NCBI GenBank assembly: GCA_021413675.1
Contig: JAIOQA010000064.1
Coordinates: forward strand, 1 to 41,044
DNA: 41,044 nucleotides
Source of the DNA: Deltaproteobacteria bacterium
GTDB lineage: Bacteria > Myxococcota_A > Polyangia > Haliangiales > Haliangiaceae
Direction: 5' to 3'
Numbering within the stretch: the first letter of the stretch is position 1; each line of letters begins with the position of its first letter. This document shows, one piece after another, positions 6,750-15,700 of this stretch. The notes beneath the pieces are model-generated. The model searched no databases and was not told the DNA's origin. It was given only the letters and a program-made list of their open reading frames with translations. Both the position numbers and the translations under genes were made by a program.

Positions 6750-8886
6750 CGGGTGTCACGTTGATGATGAGGCTGGGCATCCCGCGATCAAGCACTAGGG
6801 TCGGGTACCAGAACTCAGTGGTGGGATCCGGAGCCATGGACGTCCCATCGTCTCGGAATGCGCAAAGCACCGGGCCATCGAGACCTCGGAGCTTCTCGAG
6901 TTCGGTACCCGATAGCGCGCCCGTGGCGAAGACGCGCTTCCTTCGTTTCATCCGACGGGTATACAGATATGCGCGCCCTCCGCATCGCTCCCGTTGTCTC
7001 TCGAGAACCCGCTGAAGTACGCCGGGAACCCAACTGCTTGATCCTTCCTTGGCGTCATAGGGTAGTTCGTCGAGCAACGACAGCATCTCGTCATAGTCGA
7101 CGAGCTTTGCTTGCTCATGGTTGCTAAACGAGCCACCAACCAAGCGCTGGACGACTGCATTTATGCGTTCGTAGTCAGCACGTGATCGACCCAGGTCGGG
7201 GTACCTTGGGAACACCTGCTCTCCTGCCTCGAAAGCATCGATGTAGTGTGGATCGAGTACCGTTCGGCGCGTCGGATTCAGATTCATTGCTTTTTCAATG
7301 ACGATCTGCTTTTCAAGGTCCGCCGAGACCAACTGCCGTCTGAGCCGGAGCTCGATGCCATGAATCTCGTGGAAACGCACTGCCAGTTGTTCGGGCAGGA
7401 ACACGCGCGTGAGGTGCATGAGATTCGCCCGATAGCCGTACATGCGCGCATGCTGCAGCATCGTGTCCATCTGCCCGATCTTGGGCTCCCGTAGGTAGTA
7501 GGTAACGAGGAGGTTCTCGATCGTCACCCCCCGGCCCAAGATGTTGCCGCCGACAATGAAGTTCAGGCCCCGCCCAGGTTCCGCATCGGCTTCGGCATTC
7601 ACGACCACGACCTTGCGATTCACCAGACTACGTCGAACGCGACCAAGAATTGCGTCGATGGGGGGAGCCAACGGCATCGTACGTTGCAGTTCGTCGTAAG
7701 CCAGATGGAGTCTATCCAGGCCCTCTCCCGCTCCGGCATCCAAGCTATCGCTCACACGGTCGATGTAACCGCGGACCAGTGCCTCGAGGTTGCTGTGCTG
7801 CTTTCGCAACTGGCTCGTGTGACACAGGAAGTTCTGACCAGCGCGCGCCGTCTCCGGGTCGTGCAATGACTGCGCTCCGGCTGCGACCAAGAAGAATGCG
7901 ATGGCACGCCGCAGTCCATCGGGGGCATCGTTGGTTCCGCCAAGAATGGCCGCAGACTCGTCGGCAGGCACGAACACCAAAGGCGGGGTTGGTCCTTCGA
8001 TGTGCTCGGCCTCGAAGAACGCCTCCCCCCCGGTATAGCCAACACCAGGCTCGAGCAACCGCGTAAAACTAGGCCGCAGTTGGGTGCCCACCGACTGCAG
8101 CAACAACGCGTAGGGCGTGGCCGTCACCTGCAGGAAGACGTGATGACGCAACGTCGACCGAAGTTCGTCCGCGACCCTTGTATAGATGGCCGTCGGATCG
8201 ATCGCTGGACGCCCTTTCTCTTGCGCGCGGCTACTCTTCGCGAGGTTGGTATCCAGGGACGCTTGATCGGCCTCGTCATCAAGGATGAGGGCCGGGTATT
8301 CTGGCGCACCAATCTTCACGAGAAACGCGATCAGATCGTCCAGTCTCGTCTTGTTCTTGGAACAGACGAAAACGACACCTGATTTGGCGAGATGCTTGCT
8401 GATGTGCTTGTGGTCGCCAGCCCATGAGTTTGGATTGAGGGCATCATGCGCGATCGGGCCCTCAAGAGCGGCAAACCGCTCGGTGGTCTGCGAAACCAGC
8501 TTGACATTGTCGGAGGTCAGCACGACGATTGCGCGAAAGCCATTGTCGATCGCCGCGGCCACTAACGCAATCATCGCAACGGTCTTCCCGCTTTGGATTC
8601 GACCATAGAGGAGACCCGTGCATGGCTTCGCGGGTATCGTCGTTCCCGCTTTAGCTGATCCGTCCGCGCCCACTTCGCCGCTCGCGATCTCGCCATTGTA
8701 GACCCCGACGATCAGGCCCAGCAGATCGAGTGCGTCGTGCCGGATCTTCTCAAGCGCGGCCGCCGACATCGGACGCGATCCGCTGCCCAACGAACCGAGG
8801 GTTCCTGTTAGACAGGGCCCATCGGCTCGCAGATTCGCAGAACCGGCACCGACGATCGTCGCGCTTCCCCCTGTGACTTCGGTCAT
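6739..8886 (-). CDS. Z1-domain superfamily 2 ATPase/endonuclease-associated protein
   Basis: It is probably the ATP-driven DNA motor of the module. The 715-residue product has a Walker A loop GRIQSGKT (95-102), a DEAD-type Walker B LDDEAD (202-207), motif III TATP (255-258) and, near residue 450, the Z1 hallmark GGNILGRGVTIENL followed by YYLREPKIGQMDTMLQHARMYGYR-like residues (arginine-finger region). These are the features of the Z1 family (PF10593) found with C5 methyltransferases in restriction-type loci. It is the first gene of the leftward operon, and a 245-base divergent region separates it from the SAP-PLD nuclease gene. The N-terminal 40 residues are low-complexity, so the true start could be Met40, but no better ribosome site is visible there. 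Confidence 0.92.
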   Translation of the reverse strand: MTEVTGGSATIVGAGSANLRADGPCLTGTLGSLGSGSRPMSAAALEKIRHDALDLLGLIVGVYNGEIASGEVGADGSAKAGTTIPAKPCTGLLYGRIQSGKTVAMIALVAAAIDNGFRAIVVLTSDNVKLVSQTTERFAALEGPIAHDALNPNSWAGDHKHISKHLAKSGVVFVCSKNKTRLDDLIAFLVKIGAPEYPALILDDEADQASLDTNLAKSSRAQEKGRPAIDPTAIYTRVADELRSTLRHHVFLQVTATPYALLLQSVGTQLRPSFTRLLEPGVGYTGGEAFFEAEHIEGPTPPLVFVPADESAAILGGTNDAPDGLRRAIAFFLVAAGAQSLHDPETARAGQNFLCHTSQLRKQHSNLEALVRGYIDRVSDSLDAGAGEGLDRLHLAYDELQRTMPLAPPIDAILGRVRRSLVNRKVVVVNAEADAEPGRGLNFIVGGNILGRGVTIENLLVTYYLREPKIGQMDTMLQHARMYGYRANLMHLTRVFLPEQLAVRFHEIHGIELRLRRQLVSADLEKQIVIEKAMNLNPTRRTVLDPHYIDAFEAGEQVFPRYPDLGRSRADYERINAVVQRLVGGSFSNHEQAKLVDYDEMLSLLDELPYDAKEGSSSWVPGVLQRVLERQRERCGGRAYLYTRRMKRRKRVFATGALSGTELEKLRGLDGPVLCAFRDDGTSMAPDPTTEFWYPTLVLDRGMPSLIINVTPDEH

Positions 8887-9131
8887 CGCGCAGACAGTAC
8901 CAGGTCGCGGCGCGTCCGTCAGGTATCACGGTACCGCACGACGATCCGGTTGGCTGCCTCCATGCCAGCGCCGATCCGGATTGGCGCGTCGACGCGATGG
9001 GCGGAGCGGGAATCTCACGCCTTGCGCCTCGTGTGCACTCGACCGTGTGGACACCCCATTCCCGCGAAAAGCGCGATATGCTTGGGCGCTTGTCGCGTGC
9101 CCACCGCGGCGCGCAGGGAGGGGCCCATTCG
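8887..9131. promoter_or_regulatory. Divergent promoter region of the restriction module with a direct repeat
   Basis: This region separates the Z1 operon (leftward) from the PLD gene (rightward). It holds a near-identical direct repeat, CGATCCGGTTGGC at 8942-8954 and CGATCCGGATTGGC at 8972-8985, starting 30 bases apart (about three helical turns), and a small inverted repeat GGTA/TACC at 8922-8935. These could bind a regulator. No regulator gene lies in the module, and no strong -35/-10 pair was found. AGGGAGGGG at 9115-9123 is the ribosome site for the PLD gene. Confidence 0.4.
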
Positions 9132-10892
9132 ATGCGATTGAAGGTGAGGTACTTTCTCGACTCGCTTCCGCTCCTCCGGCTGCGGGATCTGTGCCGAACT
9201 CGGAAACTACTGCAGACTGGGTCGAGAAGGGACCTACTCGAGAGGCTAGCGCGGTCCTTTCGCGGCGAGCCCGACTCGATGTTGAATCAGCTCTCACGAA
9301 CCGAGATCATTGAAGTGCTCGCGACGATCACAATCGAACATGGAGGACGAAGTGCAAAACTGTCGTACCTGGGACAGGCTCGAAGGGAGGACTTGCAGCG
9401 CGTTGCGATCCGGCTCTTCGACAACGACTTGGATGCAACTCGAATTGACGAAGTCGTACCGGCAGGGTGTCCAGCAAGGCTCTCGTGGATCTCAACCACT
9501 GGAGACACCGACGCGTGGACAGATATCCTATCGACCCAACATGGCGACGCAGGTTTCGCGCCGCTGTCGGTCGATGCTCTTCGCTTCGAACTGAAGGGTG
9601 TCCGTGCGCTCTCCATCGCGTCCGCATACTACGACGTCGGATTCTTCCGAGCTCTGCTGCTCGCAGACGGGAAACCTAGCGAGACTCTCGACGAGATCAG
9701 AATTGTCCTGAACGGGCTATCAGGTTCACGCCTAGCCCAACAAGTGCGCGAACTAGAGGAGATCCAGAACGAACTGCAATCCGTTTACACCAAGGCGGAG
9801 GTCCGTCTGGCATTTGCTCGTAGCATATTCCACCCGAAGATTTTCCTGCTCCGGCGACGCGACTCGCGCGCCGCACTCGTTGGCTCCGCCAACGCGACGA
9901 CCGCAGCGATGACCGAGAACGAAGAGATTCTGCTGCGCATCAGGGACGGGATCGAAGGTCTTGAAGCATATTTTGCACATATCTGGGAGGTGAAGGCCGA
10001 GCGATTGGGCTCCCGATGCCCCCAGGTCCGATCGCTACTAAACTTCCTGCGTACTGGCCGCCTATTCTTCAAGACGTCAACGACATTTCAAATGTCCTTC
10101 AATCCATTTGGAGAACTACTGCGACTACTGCCGAGATCCGAACGGAGCCTCCTCACCAACGTTCGGCTACGGAACTCAGAACCCAAGCCTGGCGTGGGGC
10201 CATTTGACCTGGTGGCCACCCTTGGCATGGCTGATGATGAGGAGGACCAAGCGGCGAGAAGTGAGGATGAGAAGCACAGGGCATCGATCAAGCCGTTTTC
10301 GGTCGAAACCTGCTTCGGCTATTGGGTCCCGGACGCGATGGTCGCTCTCCTCAAGTCTGAACTTGACCTGGCTGGCCGTGGAAAGAGGCGTCGCTTCGAG
10401 AGGATCGCGATGGCCCTTACCGACACCAGCGACTCGGTGATATTGCGAGCCTATGGCGAGTACGTTGAAGACGCCCACCGACTTCTCATGTCCCTGCCTT
10501 CTACTCAGGCCCTACTCGGCAACCTTCGATCCGATCCATTTCAGACTCGCGAGTGGTTCGCAGAACGACTGACCAACCTCCGCAACAACCTGGCCAGGTC
10601 AGGCTACGTAGAACGCCTATGCCGGCCCTTCACTGACGCCCCTGTTCCCGAGTTATGGGACGATCCAGTTTCCAGAGAGCAATTCGAAACCACGTTTTTC
10701 GAGTACCTCGCATACGTTTCCAATGCGCCGACCCAAAGCCGTGTTCCGTCTCGAATTCTCGAAGTCGCGCGATGTGACTTCCCGACGGACGCGTCGACCA
10801 TCCGAGAGAGACTTGTCTCGTTCCTGAAGGAGTCCGGATGGAGCGATCGAGACCATTGGAAGCTGCCACCGGAGCAGTTGGCCAATGCATAG
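9132..10892 (+). CDS. SAP-PLD family nuclease of the restriction module
   Basis: The 586-residue product starts with a SAP-type DNA-binding unit (about 9-43, with GSRRDLLERLAR) and possibly a second helical unit up to 95. A phospholipase D-type nuclease domain follows: HPKIFLL at 234-240 (His and Lys of the HKD motif), GSANAT near 250 and a downstream N-E-E. Only one HKD half is clear, so the active site probably forms in a dimer, as in bacterial PLD nucleases. The C-terminal half is unassigned. ATG 9132 is chosen because the strong purine tract AGGGAGGGG lies about 8 bases upstream; the frame is open further upstream but without a good start. It is divergent from the Z1 operon and ends exactly at the right island edge. 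The likely role is DNA cleavage in defence; this rests on context. Confidence 0.85.
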   Translation: MRLKVRYFLDSLPLLRLRDLCRTRKLLQTGSRRDLLERLARSFRGEPDSMLNQLSRTEIIEVLATITIEHGGRSAKLSYLGQARREDLQRVAIRLFDNDLDATRIDEVVPAGCPARLSWISTTGDTDAWTDILSTQHGDAGFAPLSVDALRFELKGVRALSIASAYYDVGFFRALLLADGKPSETLDEIRIVLNGLSGSRLAQQVRELEEIQNELQSVYTKAEVRLAFARSIFHPKIFLLRRRDSRAALVGSANATTAAMTENEEILLRIRDGIEGLEAYFAHIWEVKAERLGSRCPQVRSLLNFLRTGRLFFKTSTTFQMSFNPFGELLRLLPRSERSLLTNVRLRNSEPKPGVGPFDLVATLGMADDEEDQAARSEDEKHRASIKPFSVETCFGYWVPDAMVALLKSELDLAGRGKRRRFERIAMALTDTSDSVILRAYGEYVEDAHRLLMSLPSTQALLGNLRSDPFQTREWFAERLTNLRNNLARSGYVERLCRPFTDAPVPELWDDPVSREQFETTFFEYLAYVSNAPTQSRVPSRILEVARCDFPTDASTIRERLVSFLKESGWSDRDHWKLPPEQLANA

Positions 10893-10898
10893 CAGTGA

Positions 10899-11081
10899 GG
10901 TCGGGATCTGGCCGAACGGACGGACCGCCAGATGCGCGGGCTGCTTCAGCGCGGCAAACGTCACGAGGCGAACCTCGTAGCGCTGGTCCACTTCCTCCAG
11001 CGCCCACCGCACGCGCGTGTCGCGGGCCAGGCCCCGGCCGCCATCGGGCGACCGGTCGAACGCGGTGATGGTGATCGTCAT
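10899..11081 (-). pseudogene. Glutathione S-transferase N-terminal fragment, cut at the island edge
   Basis: From ATG 11081 about 61 residues match the thioredoxin-like N-terminal part of glutathione S-transferases, with VRWALEE, YEVRLVTF and PFGQIPT near the end (51-61). After QIPT the frame stays open but loses all family pattern, because it reads antisense into the end of the PLD nuclease gene. The start overlaps the SRPBCC stop in ATGA, so this was the third gene of the ArsR-SRPBCC-GST operon. The lost residues would have held the rest of the glutathione site and the helical C-terminal domain, so the product is probably inactive. The break marks the right boundary of the island. Confidence 0.75.
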
Positions 11082-11575
11082 TGCGTGACGAGGAGTTCGT
11101 CGAGCTGCTCGAACGTCTCGCCCATCCCGTCGTAGGACCCGAGCGAAGCGTCGAGCGCGTCCTTCGAGGCATGGAGGTCGTGCAGCACGAGCAGGGTCAC
11201 GCCGCCCTTCTCCTCCAGGGTCACCGAGGTGACGGCCCCGCCCTCGCCGCCTTCGTTGTTCGTCCAGACGAGGCGCGAGTGCGGCGTCACTTCGAGGTAC
11301 CGGCCGAAGAACGCCACGGGCTCGGGTGCGCCGACGTCGAACTCGAGGCGGTACCCGCCGCCGACGCGAGCATCCATCGTGCAGGAGACCAGCTTGAGGC
11401 CAGCCGACTTCGGCACCCACCACCGCGCGAATAACTCGGCCGTGGTCCATGCCTGGAACACGAGGCGCGCTGGCGCGTTGAAGGTGCGCGTGATGACCAT
11501 CTCACGCTCCGACCTCCGTTCCGCTACCGTGGGGTTCTTCATCGCGGTGGGCTCACTCTCACTTCTTGCGTCCAT
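11078..11575 (-). CDS. SRPBCC (AHSA1-like) domain protein
   Basis: The 165-residue product belongs to the START-like superfamily with a hydrophobic ligand cavity. It shows the typical opening ITRTFNAPARLVFQAWTTAELFARWW, a middle GGGYRLEF, and a final LGSYDGMGETFEQLDELL helix. Such proteins are often encoded directly after an ArsR repressor; the ligand is unknown. ATG 11575 is chosen because AAGGAG lies 8 bases upstream, inside the end of the ArsR gene; the internal ATG at 11542 has no such site. It overlaps the ArsR gene by 17 bases and the truncated GST by 4 bases, so all three are one operon. Confidence 0.9.
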   Translation of the reverse strand: MDARSESEPTAMKNPTVAERRSEREMVITRTFNAPARLVFQAWTTAELFARWWVPKSAGLKLVSCTMDARVGGGYRLEFDVGAPEPVAFFGRYLEVTPHSRLVWTNNEGGEGGAVTSVTLEEKGGVTLLVLHDLHASKDALDASLGSYDGMGETFEQLDELLVTQ

Positions 11576-11918
11576 CGGTCATCTCCTTCCGTTTCAGTTC
11601 CTCGAGAACCTCGTCCAACTCGTCGAAGCGTGAGGCCCAGAGCTGCTGGTACCTCGCGATCCACGCCGTCTCTTCCTCGAGGCGGCGCGGGCCCAGCTTG
11701 CAGGTCCGCACGCGTCCGACCTTCTCCGTGCTGACCAGCCCGGCCTGCTCCAGGACGCCGACGTGCTTCTTCATGCCCGTGAGGGTCATGTCGAACTTCT
11801 GGGCGAGCTCCGTGATCGAAGCGTCTGCACGTCCCAGATGCTCCAGCACGCCGCGCCGGGTCGCGTCCGCAATCGCGGCGAACGCGGCGTCGAGGCCGGG
11901 TCTTTCATACTGAACCAT
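11559..11918 (-). CDS. ArsR-family winged-helix transcriptional repressor
   Basis: The 119-residue product has the ArsR fold: FAAIADATRRGVLEHL at the N-terminus, then the recognition region ITELAQKFDMTLTGMKKHVGVLEQAGLV and the wing STEKVGRVRTCKLGP. It lacks the Cys clusters of metal-sensing ArsR proteins, which fits the subgroup paired with SRPBCC genes. The start at ATG 11918 is preferred over the upstream 11951 because the family begins close to the MVQYERPGLDAAF stretch. A perfect palindrome is centred on this start codon and is its likely own operator, giving autorepression of the operon. Confidence 0.9.
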   Translation of the reverse strand: MVQYERPGLDAAFAAIADATRRGVLEHLGRADASITELAQKFDMTLTGMKKHVGVLEQAGLVSTEKVGRVRTCKLGPRRLEEETAWIARYQQLWASRFDELDEVLEELKRKEMTDGRKK

Positions 11919-11931
11919 GCGGTTCAGTATG
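11906..11931. promoter_or_regulatory. Perfect palindromic operator over the ArsR start codon
   Basis: CATACTGAACC (11906-11916) and its exact reverse complement GGTTCAGTATG (11921-11931) are separated by four bases. The ArsR start codon lies at the centre. This is the expected shape of an ArsR dimer site. Its position implies that transcription starts at or very near the start codon, or that bound repressor blocks early elongation. Confidence 0.7.
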
Positions 11932-12022
11932 TAACGCAGGGCCGGCAACAAGGCAAGGGGCGCGGCGATGCGGGACGCCGATCTGCCAGATCGCGCCGAT
12001 TGACGACAGGCGGCGCGGCCCT

Positions 12023-12763
12023 ATGGTGAGCGCAATGGTCCTACCGACCGACTGGTTCCGGTCGAGCATCGAAGCCGAGTTCGTCGTCGAGCGGGAGACC
12101 TGGGCCAGCGAGCGCGTCGACCGCGTGACCGCGGCGCTACAGCCCGAGGTCCCGGCCGAGCAGCGGCTGGCGACGCTGGTGGTGTGGCTGGACACGTGGA
12201 CGGCGTTCACGCTGCCGGGCCGCACGATCTACCTCAGCCGTCGCCTGATCGAGACCCTGCCGACCGATGCTGCCGCGGCGCTGGTGGTTGCCCACGAGCT
12301 GGCCCACCACCGCCTGGGCCACGTGCCCGAGCTGTCGACCGCGTGGCGCAAGGTGGCGGGCATCGCGCGCGGGGTGATCAGCGGTCTGGTGCACCGCCCC
12401 GAGCGGGAGCGCGACGCCGACCTCCTGGCTGTCGAGCTGTGCCTCGCCGCAGGCTACGATCTCGAGGAGTGCCTGGTCGCGTTCGCGCGGATGGAGCACG
12501 AGGCGCTCGACTGGGGCAACGTCGACGGCGTGTTCGACGACGACGAATCGCGGTCCCAGCGGCGCAGTCACCCCAGCGTGCGGCGACGGGTCAGCGACAT
12601 GCGCGCGCACGCGGCGGCGATGGCGCGCGGCCACCGCCTGGCGGACGAGTTGACCGTGCGCGCGCGCGATCGCCGGCGACGCTCCCTGGCCATCGCCGGC
12701 GGGGTCGCCGCCACCATGGCGATCGCGATCATCGCGCGGCGGTGGCCGCGAGGCTTGCTGTAG
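12023..12763 (+). CDS. M48-like zinc metalloprotease
   Basis: The 246-residue product has the zinc motif HELAHH (HExxH) near residue 91 in VVAHELAHHRLGHV, and a downstream ERERDADLLAVEL stretch whose Glu/Asp residues match the third-ligand region of M48 peptidases. A basic helix with HPSVRRRVSDMR follows, as in this family, and a single C-terminal hydrophobic segment (SLAIAGGVAATMAIAIIA) may anchor it to the inner membrane. It is shorter than HtpX-type proteins, which have several membrane spans. It stands alone between the ArsR operon and the helicase gene, with which it converges at 4 bases' distance. Substrates are unknown. Confidence 0.8.
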   Translation: MVSAMVLPTDWFRSSIEAEFVVERETWASERVDRVTAALQPEVPAEQRLATLVVWLDTWTAFTLPGRTIYLSRRLIETLPTDAAAALVVAHELAHHRLGHVPELSTAWRKVAGIARGVISGLVHRPERERDADLLAVELCLAAGYDLEECLVAFARMEHEALDWGNVDGVFDDDESRSQRRSHPSVRRRVSDMRAHAAAMARGHRLADELTVRARDRRRRSLAIAGGVAATMAIAIIARRWPRGLL

Positions 12764-12766
12764 CCA

Positions 12767-15700
12767 CTACCCCTGCGCCAGCACCGCGAACTCCTCGAAC
12801 AGCGCCGCGGGCAGCGGGTGATCGAGTCGCCAGGTGATCCCGATCGGGCGATCGCCGGCGTGGCTCTGGTAGGTCGCGGGGCCGACGAACGCGTAGGCGT
12901 CGGCCTTGCTCGCCTGCACGAAGAGGAAGAAGCGCCAGCCGTTGGCTGGGCTGTCGAGGTAACGCCGGCTGGTCGGGCTGGTCACGCTGGCGACGCCCTG
13001 CGTCTCCCAGTGGAAGAGCTCGCGGCTGATGGCCCGATCGCGGTAGCTGGTCGTCGGCGAGAAGCCGCCGCTGGATTTGTCGAGGGTGACGAACAGCAGC
13101 TCGCGACGACTCGCCTCGAGCTTGAGGATGCCTCCCTGCGGGATGCTGATCTTCTCGCCGGCACCGCGGTGGCCGACCGCGGCGACGATCTCGCGGCGCT
13201 GATAGCGGCGATGCAAGGCGAGCGGCCAGTCGGGCTCGGGATAGACATCGCCGGCGAGCGCGACGCGATCCTCGAGCAGGCTCGTCAGCTGGTGGAGCTC
13301 GTCGCGGATCGGGCGGCGCTCGGAGAAATACGCCGCGGTCTGCGCGGCTGCGCGCAGCGTCCCACGAGCGCTCAGCTGAGCGTCGAGCATCAGCAACCGG
13401 CGCGCATCGAGCGGCTGCAACGGCTCCGCGGCGGTCGTCAGCGCGCGATAGGCGCGCAGGCGGGTCGGCTCGTCGACGTGCGCGAGCCACCCGAGGCGAC
13501 GGCTGGTGTCGTCAGCCTCCCTGTCCGGCGCGAGGACGCCGGCCTCGACTTGCACCTGACGCCAGCCGAAATCACCGGTGTAGACATCGGCGAGCTCGCG
13601 CCCAGTCGCGGCCAGAAACGCTGGCAGCTCGACGGGCCCGGCACTGACTAGCTCGCGCAGCTCGCGCCCGAGGCGACGTGCGCCGCCACCGAGCGTGCGC
13701 TGCAGCGACGTCAGGATCTGATCACGCGCGACCGCGTCGAGGCTGAGCGCACACCCGCTCGGCAACTGCGGAAACCCTTGCTCGACGGCGACGCGCAGCT
13801 TCGCGCGCGGCAGGCCGGTCAGCGCCGCGAGGCTGGCCTCGAAGCGGTACTCCTCGCGGTGCTGGCCGATGAAGTCGAGCACCAGGCACGCCTGCTTGTC
13901 GCGGTGCAGGCGCAGGCCACGGCCGAGCTGCTGCAGGAAGAGCGTCGCGCTGCTGGTCGGGCGCAACAGCAACAGCACGTCGACGAAGGGCAGATCGACG
14001 CCCTCGTTGTAGAGGTCGCAGGTGAACACGAGGTTGACCTCGCGCTCGCGCAGCCGGCGCGGCGCATCGGCGCGCACCTCGGCGGGGGAACCGCCGTGGA
14101 CCGCGAGCGCGGGCACGCCGAGCTCGGTCGCGCGCGCCGCCATGTACTCCGCGTGCTCGACGCTGACGCAGAACCCGAGGCCGCGCACCGCGCGCACGTC
14201 CGCGACGCGACTGGCGAGCTGGCGGAGCACGAGCCGCGCGCGCGCATCGTTACCGGTATACAGCCCTGCGAGCGCGGCGGCCTCGTAGCCGGTGCGCGTC
14301 CACTTGACGTGACGGAGATCGGTATTGTCCGATAGCCCGTAATACTCGAACGGCACCAGGAGCTGCTGCGCGAGGGCGTGCCACAGCCGCAGTTCGGCGG
14401 CGATCCGGCCATCGAAGTCGGGCAGCAGCGACTGCCCATCACTGCGCTCGGGCGTGGCGGTCAGCCCGACAAGGAGCGTGGGTGTCAGCGCCCGCAACAC
14501 CGCCTGATACGACGGCGCCGGCAGGTGATGACACTCGTCGATGATCACGTGCTCGAAGTGCGCCGCGCCGAACCGCGCCACCAACCCCGCGACGCTCGCG
14601 ATGGTCGCGAACACATGCGTCCCGCGCACGACCTCGTGCCCGTCGCACGCCAGCTCGCCGAACGCGCCGTCGGCGAGCACGTTGCGGAAGGTCGCCAGCG
14701 CCTGCTCGAGGATCTCGCGTCGATGCGCCACGAACAGCAGCCGCGGCGCCGCGCCGCGCACCTGCCGCTCGTAGTCGAACGCGGCGATCACGGTCTTGCC
14801 GGTGCCGGTCGCCGCGACGACCAGGTTGCGCCGATGGCCCAGCTCCTCGCGCTCGGCGCGCAGTCGATCGAGGATCGCCTCCTGAAACGGATACGGTCGC
14901 AGGGCGAACAGCGTCAGCGCCGACGCGTCACCACCGCGCTCCGCCGCACGCGCCGCCTCGATCCGCGCGTGGTGCGTCGGATCCTCGGGGTCGTAGCGCT
15001 CGAACTCGGGATCTTGCCAGAGAGTCTCGAACGTCCCGGCGAACCGATCGACCACGTGCGGCAGATCCGTGGCGCTGACCTTCACCACCCACTCGTGACC
15101 GGCGCCGAGGGCCGTCGCGGTCAGGTTCGCCGACCCGACGTACGCCGTGGTCAGCCCGTTGTCGCGATGGAAGAGCCACGCCTTGGCGTGCAGGCGCGTC
15201 CGCCGCGTGTCGAACGAGACCCGCACCTCGGCACCCGGCAGGCGCGCCAGCGTATCGAGCGCGGCCGCCTCGGTCGTGCCGGTGAACGTCGTCGTGAGGA
15301 TCCGCAGGCGCGGCCCCGCGCCCGACCGCGCCGCGAGCTCGCCGAGCGCCTCGCGCAGCACGCGCACGCCGCCGACCGTGATGAACGCGATCAGCACGTC
15401 GACGCGATCGGCGCATGCGATCTCGCGGCTCAGCTCCGACGACAGCCCCGGCTCGAGGTGGCTGCGCGTGAACAAGGTCGAGGCCGTCAGGGTCGACGCC
15501 GGCCGACTCGGATGCGGCGCCGCGCCGACCGCCATCAGCTGTCGAGGCGGCGGCAACAGGCGTTGCGGCGCGAGGTCCGCGTCGATCCCGGCCGCCGCGA
15601 GCGTCGCCGCGATCTCGCGCAGCACGCGATCGACCAGCGCCGCGCCCTCCGCGCCGCGCTCCTCGGCCGGCAACGCCACCAGCGCGCGCTGCAACTCGGC

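Larger units (their letters stand above)
2004..10899. mobile_element. Putative genomic island carrying a methylation-linked restriction module
   Basis: The left edge abuts the tmRNA 3' end, a common integration site. The right edge coincides with the point where a glutathione S-transferase reading frame on the minus strand loses its family pattern (about 10899). Between these points the DNA is visibly less GC-rich, with many A/T-ending codons, unlike the strongly GC-biased genes on both sides. All six genes inside fit one DNA modification and restriction theme. No integrase and no flanking direct repeat were found, so the mode of arrival is unknown; it may be a remnant, or recombination at non-homologous ends. 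Confidence 0.6.

Noticed and set aside
10880..10910. Second copy of the tmRNA 3' end as a right attachment site
   Set aside because: No stretch resembling the T-arm or CGCCTCC end is present at the right island edge.
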